From assembly GCA_946530505.1 (NCBI GenBank), contig CAMNAD010000110.1, positions 1 to 5,300 of the forward strand: 5,300 bases of DNA, read 5' to 3'. Positions within the stretch are counted from its first letter, which is position 1. Each line of letters starts with the position of its first letter. The position numbers were made by a program, and so were the translations under genes. Origin of the DNA: an uncultured Bacteroidales bacterium (GTDB lineage: Bacteria; Bacteroidota; Bacteroidia; Bacteroidales; UBA932). This document shows positions 1-5,123 of this stretch, piece after piece. The notes under the pieces were generated by a model. It was not told the DNA's origin. It worked only from the letters and a program-made list of their open reading frames with translations, and did not search any database.

Positions 1-75
1 GAACGCAAGTTCTCCTCCCTCCAGGACCTCCGCCTCCAACTCCTCTCCGACGCAGTCCTGGTCCGCGGATGCTGA
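1..75 (+). CDS. 3' end of a gene, possibly riboflavin kinase/FAD synthetase (RibF)
   Basis: An open frame runs from the first base to a TGA at 73-75 and encodes the last 24 residues of a protein; the start lies outside the window. The peptide contains ERKFSSLQDLRLQLLSD. Bifunctional riboflavin kinase/FMN adenylyltransferases usually end in a similar helix, of the form R-x-E-x-KF-x-SL-x-x-L-x-x-Q-(I/L)-x-x-D, and that resemblance is the only basis for the name. RibF phosphorylates riboflavin to FMN and adenylates FMN to FAD in the cytoplasm. The stop is 14 nt before the next gene, so co-transcription is possible. The identification is tentative because so little of the protein is visible. Confidence 0.45.
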   Translation, partial: ERKFSSLQDLRLQLLSDAVLVRGC

Positions 76-89
76 TTACCTCATAGTCT

Positions 90-449
90 ATGCCTATCGA
101 CTCGCATTCCGGAAATCCTCTTCCTCCCACGGTAACGGGACCGGAAGCCATGCTCCAGACCGTCAGGGAGGCAGGACTGATTCCGTTCTTTGCGAATCCA
201 ATTTCAGGTTATTCCATCGAAGAAAAAACTCCTCCGGGAGATTGGTTTACCGCCGAGAGCCTCGGGCCCTGGGACTGGAAGATTCATTGCGTTCAAAGCG
301 GTGAAATAGCATATGGCAAATTCCTTTACGGCGGCGAGGCGGCATTTGCAACGGTAGATGATTACCGGGAACTTATGAACTGGAGGCGCAGCCAGCCCCT
401 CTATGCTCCTTCGGCCACCCGCGCCCTGATGGAAAAGATGCTGCGCTAG
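90..449 (+). CDS. Short AlkZ-related-like protein (N-terminal half only)
   Basis: This encodes 119 residues starting at an ATG 14 nt after the preceding stop. Visible segments are an amphipathic start (EAMLQTVREAGLIPFF, 20-35), then SIEEKTPPGDWF (42-53), GPWDWK (59-64), GEIAYGKF (71-78) and a tail with NWRRSQPLYAP (97-107). From memory, the block 'IEE.TPP..WF ... GPW.WK ... G..AYGKF ... YRR' marks hypothetical and AlkZ-related proteins of about 200 or more residues from Bacteroides and Firmicutes. Those continue into a winged-helix-like region, whereas this one stops where that region should begin. It is therefore either a short variant or a C-terminal truncation. A paralogue begins at 5124: 54 of 59 comparable residues match and most nucleotide differences are synonymous, so this half has been under protein-level selection. 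No catalytic role can be read from the sequence. Confidence 0.75.
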   Translation: MPIDSHSGNPLPPTVTGPEAMLQTVREAGLIPFFANPISGYSIEEKTPPGDWFTAESLGPWDWKIHCVQSGEIAYGKFLYGGEAAFATVDDYRELMNWRRSQPLYAPSATRALMEKMLR

Positions 450-466
450 CATTCATCTGTCGTGCA

Positions 467-498
467 ATTGGCCTAGTGCAAAAAATTGCTTACTTTTG
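467..498 (+). promoter_or_regulatory. Bacteroidetes-type promoter for the sulfatase gene
   Basis: TACTTTTG at 491-498 is a perfect match to the Bacteroidetes sigma-70 -7 element TAnnTTTG. ATTG at 467-470, 20 nt upstream, fits the weaker -33 TTG element. Transcription would be expected to begin about 4-7 nt after the -7 box, almost exactly at the ATG at 504. The call rests on consensus match and position in the 54-nt gap between two genes; there is no experimental support. Confidence 0.55.
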
Positions 499-503
499 GG
501 ATT

Positions 504-1922
504 ATGAATTACAAGTATTTTATTGCTCTGGGCGGAGCTGCCGCACTATTGCCAGCATGCGCCCCAAAACAAGCCGCACATTATAATGTGTTGTTCCTGA
601 TGGCCGATGATATGAAGCCAGCCATGGCGTGCTACGGCGACACTATAGCCATAACCCCGGCCCTGGACGGTCTGGCAAAAGACGGAATACTCTATTCCAG
701 GGCGTACTGCCAGCAGGCCGTCAGCGGCCCGTCGCGCGCTTCGCTGCTTACCGGAATGTATCCCGACCAGACCGGCGTGCTGAGCCTTAACACCTGGATA
801 CGCAAGAAGAACCCCGATATCGTTACCCTGCCCCAGGCTTTCCGGGAGGCAGGATACGTAACCGCCTCCGCCGGAAAAGTGTTCCACGGAGCCAAGAATA
901 ACCTGGACGGGCTTTCCTGGTCCTTGCCGCCGCTTTTCTACGAGCAGATACGCTCCGAGGCCTACATCCTGGAAGAAGACAAGACGGACTACAAAAGTGT
1001 CTCAAACGAGTTTACGACACTGGATGAGAGTCTCTACTACGATGTGCAGATTCGCCAGGCCGCACTGTCCCGCCTTGACTCACTGGCCTCCGGAGACAAG
1101 CCGTTCTTTTTCGCAGTCGGCTTCCATAAGCCACACCTGCCCTGGTGCGCCCCGCAGCGCTTTTTGGATATGTACCTTCCCCGCCAGCTCAGCATAGACA
1201 CCGCACGCGTGGCGGGAGCACCTTTTCAGGCCTACCGGAGCAACCGCGAACTAATCGAGTATAATGACGTTCCTTCCGACGGTCCCATCCCCATGGAGCA
1301 GCAGGAATACCTCAAAAAGTGCTACTACGCCTGCTCCTCCTTCACTGACGAGAACATAGCTTGCATACTGCGGCGTCTCAAGGACCTGGGGCTGTACGAC
1401 AATACGCTCATCGTGTTCCTGGGCGACCACGGATACCACCATGGCGAGCAGGGCCTTTGGTGCAAGTCTACCGAATTTGAATCGTCCTGCAACGCACCGC
1501 TCATAATCAAACTTCCCAAGGGAATGAAAGACCGGAAGGCAAGGGCGCTGGCCGATGTCCCCGTATCCTTCGTGGATATTATGCCGACACTCTGCGAGGT
1601 CTGCGGCGTCCCGGCGCCTGAACACTTAAGTGGCGAGAACCTGCTGGGAGGCAGCCACGGGCCATACGCCTTCAGCCAGATAGCCCATAGCCATGGCGGT
1701 GTCAAATACACAGGCTATACTGTACGCGACTTGCGCTGGACCTACACCGAATGGCTCACTCCCGGGCTTGAGTGCGCGGCGGCGGAACTGTACGACATGG
1801 ACGGCCGTGACTCCCTTCGCTACGAAAAGCAGAATGTGCTCTCACAGTATCCGGAAAAGGCATCTGCGCTCTCCAAGGCACTTCATGATCACCTTGACAC
1901 CGTCCTTGGCAGTGGGCGGTGA
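504..1922 (+). CDS. Iduronate-2-sulfatase-like lipoprotein sulfatase (serine type)
   Basis: This is a 472-residue arylsulfatase-superfamily hydrolase expected to remove sulfate esters from glycans such as heparan or dermatan sulfate. It begins with a lipoprotein signal: a basic start, a hydrophobic run at 6-18 and lipobox LPAC with Cys19, so it should be exported and lipid-anchored. Family landmarks are metal-binding Asp35/Asp36 (LMADD), the formylglycine motif SGPSRASLLTG starting at Ser74, GKVFH (Lys125, His128), HKPHLPW (208-214) and GDHGYHHGEQGLWCK (307-321) with Asp308/His309 and Lys321. The order and wording (QQAVxGPSR, GKVFH, GFHKPHLPW) match human iduronate-2-sulfatase, but substrate is inferred from similarity. 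Serine at the modified position implies maturation by an anaerobic sulfatase-maturing enzyme, for which no clear gene is seen here. The frame also opens at a TTG at 486, but the ATG at 504 gives a proper signal peptide. The stop overlaps the following FISUMP remnant by 11 nt. Confidence 0.93.
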   Translation: MNYKYFIALGGAAALLPACAPKQAAHYNVLFLMADDMKPAMACYGDTIAITPALDGLAKDGILYSRAYCQQAVSGPSRASLLTGMYPDQTGVLSLNTWIRKKNPDIVTLPQAFREAGYVTASAGKVFHGAKNNLDGLSWSLPPLFYEQIRSEAYILEEDKTDYKSVSNEFTTLDESLYYDVQIRQAALSRLDSLASGDKPFFFAVGFHKPHLPWCAPQRFLDMYLPRQLSIDTARVAGAPFQAYRSNRELIEYNDVPSDGPIPMEQQEYLKKCYYACSSFTDENIACILRRLKDLGLYDNTLIVFLGDHGYHHGEQGLWCKSTEFESSCNAPLIIKLPKGMKDRKARALADVPVSFVDIMPTLCEVCGVPAPEHLSGENLLGGSHGPYAFSQIAHSHGGVKYTGYTVRDLRWTYTEWLTPGLECAAAELYDMDGRDSLRYEKQNVLSQYPEKASALSKALHDHLDTVLGSGR

Positions 1923-2349
1923 AGCCGGGCGTCTTCCCGAAGCAGTCGACCTCGGCCTCCCGAGCGGCCTCAAGTGGGCCACCTGCAACGTGGGTGCGAC
2001 AAGCCCCGAAGAGTACGGTGATTACTTCGCCTGGGGCGAGACGGATCCGAAATCCAGCTATGTTTGGACCAATTACAAATATGGCAACGGGACCGGTGTA
2101 GCGGGAAGAATAGTAACAGGCAAGAAGGCCGGCTATACCGACAAGTCAATTTTCCTTCCCGCCGCAGGCTACCGGAACGGCACTACGGATCTTTACGATG
2201 TAGGTTCCAAGGACTACTTCTGGTCTTCGTCTCTCAGTACGGACGGCCCGAACTACGTGTACGGCGCCAACATCTATTCCGGCGATATCCTCAGGACCTA
2301 CAACTACTACCGCTACCGCGGGTACTCGGTCCGTCCTGTCATAGAATAG
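1912..2349 (+). pseudogene. FISUMP-domain protein remnant with internal deletion
   Basis: The frame encodes a recognisable Fibrobacter succinogenes major paralogous (FISUMP, Fib_succ_major) domain. The N-terminal block EAVDLGLPSGLKWATCNVG is followed by GDYFAWGET, then SIFLPAAGYRNG, YFWSSSL and a terminal GYSVRPVIE. In full-length relatives the GDYFAWGET region is followed by some 50 or more residues, including a WR(M)PT-type motif. Here NYKYGNGTG (about 2071-2097) runs straight into GVAGRIVTGKKAGYTDKS, so the middle has been lost in frame near 2090-2100. The N-terminal signal peptide and upstream domains are also missing. The only in-frame start near the domain is a GTG at 1912 inside the sulfatase end; an earlier ATG at 1693 lies within sulfatase coding sequence. 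These proteins are normally secreted or lipid-anchored surface proteins with a C-type-lectin-like fold. A short, translationally coupled 145-residue product cannot be excluded. The 3' end overlaps the convergent radical SAM gene by 37 nt. Confidence 0.7.
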
Positions 2350-3374
2350 CTGCAATCTTCGCCCTTGAACTCCAGGACAGGATCCGCCTGGGCGAAACTT
2401 CCGTACACCTGTTCGGATGCCGCCCGGCATCCTCCGTTGCAGCGGCTAAGCATCCTGCATCCGCTGCATTTGTCAGGGACGACGGCATATCGTGCAATGG
2501 CCTCCGGGTCGGTGAGGATATCTTCAAGCGGCTTTTCGAAAATATTGCCTATCGTCACGGGGGAGTGGTTGCAAAAACGCACATTGCCCATACAATCCAC
2601 GGCGACCGGCCTGCGGCTGAAGTCGGTGCTGCACCAGGAGAACTTGATGTGCGGGTATGGTGCGGTGTCCATCATACAGAGGGGCGTGCAGACTCCGCTG
2701 ACAAAATGCATTCCGGGATTGGAAGCGGCGAAAGCCTCCACTTCGGCGAAGGCTTTCTTCAGCGTGGCTTCGTCAAGCACCAGTTCTTCGCTGTGCTTGA
2801 GCCCCATTCCGCCAATGTTGAAGCGGTTGACCATCACCGTGCGGGCGCCGGCGTTCCGTAACATTTCAAGCGTCCCGGTAACATCGGGGGCGTTGACTTT
2901 AGTGATCACGAGCACGGCGCAAGCCCCCACAGGGATGGCTTCCGCCACCCTTCGCAGTGCTCCGGCGGCCTTGTCCCATGAGCCGCTGAGGCCTGTGAGA
3001 TACTCGTGAACCTCTTTCCTGCAGCTAAGGACAGGAATCTGTATGGCACCTATGCCTATGCTGGCGAAGTTGTCGATGGCATCCTGTGTCAGCAGCGTAC
3101 CGTTGGTCAGGACATTGACGTGCGAGCCGCGGAAACGGGCGTAAAGTGCGAGGTCGTGGATGTTCTTCAGCAGCATAGGCTCGCCGCCGGAAAAAGAAAT
3201 GGTGCCTACGGAAGCCTGGGAAAGCAGCCTTCGAAGAGTCCGGCGGGCGGTCTTCGGAGATGGAGGCGGAAGGGGAGTGCTGCCGTCGCGCCAGTAATTA
3301 TAACAGAACCTGCAACATTGGTTGCAGGCCTGAGTAAGTTCGAATACTATGTTGTCGGTGTGGAACCGTGCCAT
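2313..3374 (-). CDS. Radical SAM/SPASM enzyme of an rSAM/lipoprotein pair
   Basis: This 353-residue radical S-adenosylmethionine enzyme is probably a peptide- or protein-modifying maturase. The SAM-cleaving [4Fe-4S] cluster ligands are Cys17, Cys21 and Cys24 (CNQCCRFC), followed by the SAM-contacting FSGGEP (61-66) and VLTNGT (88-93). The C-terminal third is a textbook SPASM domain. Cys248-X14-Gly263-X4-Cys268 is followed by Cys303-X2-Cys306-X5-Cys312-X3-Cys316 and a final Cys341, the seven ligands expected for two auxiliary clusters. Its ATG overlaps the upstream lipoprotein stop by one base (TGATG), implying translational coupling. I recall this gene order as the Bacteroidetes 'rSAM/lipoprotein system' (TIGRFAM names rSAM_w_lipo and lipo_with_rSAM), unverified here, and the substrate is probably the neighbouring lipoprotein. 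The last 12 codons and stop lie antisense to the FISUMP remnant, so the extreme C-terminus may have been replaced. SPASM enzymes also include sulfatase-maturing enzymes, but the cysteine context and operon partner argue against that role. Confidence 0.88.
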   Translation of the reverse strand: MARFHTDNIVFELTQACNQCCRFCYNYWRDGSTPLPPPSPKTARRTLRRLLSQASVGTISFSGGEPMLLKNIHDLALYARFRGSHVNVLTNGTLLTQDAIDNFASIGIGAIQIPVLSCRKEVHEYLTGLSGSWDKAAGALRRVAEAIPVGACAVLVITKVNAPDVTGTLEMLRNAGARTVMVNRFNIGGMGLKHSEELVLDEATLKKAFAEVEAFAASNPGMHFVSGVCTPLCMMDTAPYPHIKFSWCSTDFSRRPVAVDCMGNVRFCNHSPVTIGNIFEKPLEDILTDPEAIARYAVVPDKCSGCRMLSRCNGGCRAASEQVYGSFAQADPVLEFKGEDCSYSMTGRTEYPR

Positions 3375-3937
3375 CAGATGTACTTGATTACGAGGGGACC
3401 GAAGAGAAGTACCTCTGAAGTCTTGCCTTCGCCTTCATCGATTATGCCGTAGACATCCAGGCGCGCATCGCCTTTGTATCCGGAAGGCTGGACCGTGACT
3501 TCGAAAATCATAGCTCCGTCGCTGTAAGCCTCGAAACTTTCCCTTAAAAGCGGAACCGATTCCGAAGACTGGGAAGAGATTGTGCAGACATATTGCTTGA
3601 AGTTCGGATGATCAACGGTGATCTGGATGATGTCGCCCGCTGCGACATCCAGGGCGTCCTTGCCTTTGACTTTTACCGTTATCTCGTCGGCGGGAGCGGC
3701 AACGTCGTAGCACATTACTTCCGGAGGAAGGGCGGGTTCATAGCAGGTAACGAATGGGCCCGGACCTTCGCAAGAGGCGGCTGAGAGCATGGACCACGCC
3801 GTGAGCATAATGCCTCCGAGCCTGTACTTGGCTTTAATGGCCCTGGCGCTCTTGCCTCCGGAGAACAAGACCCAGAGGGAGACCGCCACAAAGGCTGCTC
3901 CTGCCGCAATGTAGATGAAAGTGAATTTGAATTTCAT
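3374..3937 (-). CDS. Putative membrane-anchored lipoprotein, partner of the radical SAM enzyme
   Basis: The gene encodes 187 residues and is the first gene of a two-gene operon. Residues 6-26 form a strongly hydrophobic segment, then a basic linker (GGKSARAIKAKYR, 27-39) leads into a second hydrophobic stretch (40-55) ending LSAASC with Cys56. That second part looks like a lipoprotein signal, though Ala at -3 is weaker than the usual Leu. After Cys56 come Cys65 and Cys76 in a short region rich in Pro and Glu (CEGPGP, CYEPALPPE, MCYD). A beta-rich domain follows (ITVKVKG, GDIIQITVDHP, AMIFEVTVQP, ARLDVYGIIDE) with one more cysteine, Cys118. The TGATG overlap with the radical SAM gene and a shared promoter argue for joint function, most likely as its substrate; this is inferred from context. 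The -7 box just upstream supports the start at 3937, making the extra N-terminal segment real. No enzymatic motif is seen. Confidence 0.75.
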   Translation of the reverse strand: MKFKFTFIYIAAGAAFVAVSLWVLFSGGKSARAIKAKYRLGGIMLTAWSMLSAASCEGPGPFVTCYEPALPPEVMCYDVAAPADEITVKVKGKDALDVAAGDIIQITVDHPNFKQYVCTISSQSSESVPLLRESFEAYSDGAMIFEVTVQPSGYKGDARLDVYGIIDEGEGKTSEVLLFGPLVIKYI

Positions 3938-3953
3938 ATTGCTGTGTCTGTTG

Positions 3954-3961
3954 CAAATATA
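3954..3961 (-). promoter_or_regulatory. -7 promoter element of the lipoprotein/radical SAM operon
   Basis: Read on the minus strand this is TATATTTG, a perfect match to the Bacteroidetes -7 element TAnnTTTG, ending 16 nt before the ATG at 3937. No good -33 TTTG was found at the expected distance. The predicted leader is about 10 nt, and no Shine-Dalgarno sequence is visible. Confidence 0.6.
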
Positions 3962-4034
3962 CTTCTTTTATTGACACTAAAATGCGTTTTTATCCTTAAA
4001 TGCAGAATCTTGTAAAATCTTGCATGTCGTGCAG

Positions 4035-4223
4035 AGTATCTTCCTTCCCGCTGGCGGCAACTACGACCCGCACCTTGACCAAGCAGGGTTCTGGGGCTAC
4101 TACTGGTCATCGTCCCTCAACAGCAACACGTACTTCGCGTTCGGCATTGAGTTCAATTCTGGCAGTATTATCATCGTGCTCGCCGCGAACCGCTACGAAG
4201 GGATGCCGATACGTCCCGTTAAA
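4035..4223 (+). pseudogene. C-terminal fragment of a second FISUMP-domain protein
   Basis: This frame contains only the last third of a FISUMP domain: SIFLPAGGNYD, GFWGYYWSSSLNSNTYF, then IEFNSG and a terminal MPIRPVK. The N-terminal block (VDLGLPSGLKWA, GDYFAWGET) is absent. Upstream the frame closes at a TAA at 3978-3980 with no ATG between; a TTG at 4020 is the only conceivable start. At the 3' end the usual stop just after RPV is missing and the frame reads on to 4379 through sequence with no recognisable domain. It therefore looks like a gene fragment that has lost both natural ends. It is not a recent copy of the remnant at 1912-2349: the motifs match but the intervening residues and nucleotides differ. 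The reading frame has nonetheless stayed open over the whole homologous part, so it may be a fairly young fragment or a donor cassette. Confidence 0.68.
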
Positions 4224-4353
4224 ATGATAGATCAGCACGAAGCGGCTCCCGATATTCAGGGCGACGACGACTTCCGGCCAGTAATCTTTTATCCAAATTC
4301 CAAGCCGGAATTGTGCCTTACGATTGCGCGGGTACAGACTGAAGTCAGGTATA

Positions 4354-4380
4354 TATATTTTGATATTTCATATATATGAA
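4354..4380 (+). promoter_or_regulatory. Promoter/operator region of the toxin-antitoxin pair
   Basis: TATATTTTG at 4354-4362 resembles the Bacteroidetes -7 element with one extra base between TA and TTTG. Directly after it, TTCATATATATGAA at 4367-4380 is a perfect 14-bp palindrome that includes the antitoxin ATG at 4376-4378. A palindrome between promoter and first codon is where ribbon-helix-helix antitoxins typically bind to repress their own operon, so an autoregulatory operator is likely. The alternating AT content makes a chance palindrome easier, which lowers confidence. Confidence 0.45.
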
Positions 4381-4663
4381 TTATCTTTACCGGCATATGG
4401 AAACGGTTCAAAGAAAACTGATTGACCTGAGGGCCCCGGTGGTGAGGGCTATCAGCGTGAAAGCCAGGGCTAAGTCAATGACATTCAAGCGATATGTGGA
4501 GCAGCTGGTAGAGGAGGATGCTGCCCGGGACGGCGGTCTCGGGCTGATTCCCAAAGAAGTGACGGATCCTGTCCTCATCGGAATGGTTGGTATGGCCGCC
4601 GGAGACTCCGACCCCGGAGATGACCGTCTCGATTACATTCTTTCCAAACTCCACGGGCAATGA
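4376..4663 (+). CDS. Antitoxin of a VapBC-like pair (ribbon-helix-helix type)
   Basis: This encodes a 95-residue acidic-tailed protein just upstream of a PIN-domain gene. Residues around 11-45 (VQRKLIDLRAPVVRAISVKA, then FKRYVEQLVEEDA) follow the ribbon-helix-helix pattern: a short beta strand followed by two helices, as in many Bacteroidetes antitoxins. The remaining half (PKEVTDPVLIGMVGMAAGDSDPGDDRL) is acidic and would be the toxin-binding, protease-sensitive tail. The stop overlaps the toxin start as ATGA, a 4-nt overlap typical of translationally coupled toxin-antitoxin operons. It should neutralise the toxin and repress the operon through the palindrome at its start. A second in-frame ATG at 4397 begins METVQRKL, closer to the usual antitoxin N-terminus and leaving the palindrome untranslated; I cannot decide between the two. 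Confidence 0.75.
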   Translation: MNYLYRHMETVQRKLIDLRAPVVRAISVKARAKSMTFKRYVEQLVEEDAARDGGLGLIPKEVTDPVLIGMVGMAAGDSDPGDDRLDYILSKLHGQ

Positions 4664-5109
4664 AGATTTTCCTGGACACAAATGTCTTTCTCAATCCTCT
4701 CCTGGCCGAGAAGGACTGTTACGACTGCCTGCGGGTGCTGGACGGATGGAAGAGATGCGGACTTGTCAGCGAGGCGGTGACGAGTTATCTGTCGATGGCC
4801 AATATCGCCTATGTACTGCGGAAGAGGACCGGAAAAGAAAAAGTCGCTCCGACCATCAGCAATTTGTTCAAATACATTAGTTCCGTAACGGACAGCACTG
4901 GGGTTGAATACGAATATGCTTGTGTGTTGAGAGGCCCGGATTTCGAGGATATTCTTCAATATGTCAACGCTTCGCTCAGCGGATGCGATTATATAATCAG
5001 CTGCAACAAGGCTGATTTCCAGAAGATTGCCGACCCTGACGCCGTGCTTGGCCACCAGGGCCCGCGAATATTGACTCCTGCGGAGTTTATCTCCGCGTTT
5101 TTCGAGTAA
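4660..5109 (+). CDS. PIN-domain toxin (VapC-like ribonuclease)
   Basis: This 149-residue PIN-domain protein is expected to cut RNA with a metal-dependent acidic active site when not bound by its antitoxin. The N-terminal strand KIFLDTNVFLNPLL carries the first acidic residue, Asp6. VTSYLSMANIAYVLRK (40-55) is the second conserved helix and GPDFEDILQY (92-101) carries Asp94, Glu96 and Asp97. SGCDYIISCNKADF (107-120) contributes Asp110, Asn116 and Asp119, and ILTPAEFI (137-144) is the usual C-terminal block. The length is typical. At the position where many VapC toxins have Glu in the second helix, this one has Asn48; I recall the same in related PIN families, so inactivity should not be assumed. 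The ATGA overlap with the antitoxin supports a classical operon. The next gene starts only 14 nt downstream and may be co-transcribed. Confidence 0.85.
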   Translation: MKIFLDTNVFLNPLLAEKDCYDCLRVLDGWKRCGLVSEAVTSYLSMANIAYVLRKRTGKEKVAPTISNLFKYISSVTDSTGVEYEYACVLRGPDFEDILQYVNASLSGCDYIISCNKADFQKIADPDAVLGHQGPRILTPAEFISAFFE

Positions 5110-5123
5110 AGAACTGATTGATA

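Noticed and set aside
1251..1711. Minus-strand open frames of 124 and 128 codons
   Set aside because: Both are antisense to conserved sulfatase sequence, including the GDHG region, and have no coding features of their own.
1693..1911. Extended open frame from an ATG at 1693 into the FISUMP remnant
   Set aside because: This part lies wholly inside the well-supported sulfatase gene in another frame and its peptide has no FISUMP or signal-peptide features; only the part from about 1912 is homologous.
2064..3009. Long plus-strand open frames at 2064-2861 and 2365-3009
   Set aside because: They run opposite the radical SAM gene, whose cluster motifs and SPASM cysteines are complete; the plus-strand peptides have no recognisable domain.
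2313..3374. Radical SAM gene as the maturase for the neighbouring sulfatase
   Set aside because: It is convergent with the sulfatase, translationally coupled to a lipoprotein gene, and its cluster motif context differs from sulfatase-maturing enzymes; kept only as an alternative to test.
3938..4034. Intergenic AT-rich stretch as an attachment site or terminator
   Set aside because: Apart from the minus-strand -7 box, I found no stable hairpin with a T-run and no direct repeat matching another part of the window.
4224..4379. Open frame continuing beyond the second FISUMP fragment, and a minus-strand open stretch opposite it (peptide includes FRLGIWIKDYWPEVVVAL)
   Set aside because: The plus-strand tail has no recognisable domain and probably reflects loss of the stop. 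The minus-strand peptide looks protein-like but has no start codon and I recognise no family, so I do not call a gene.
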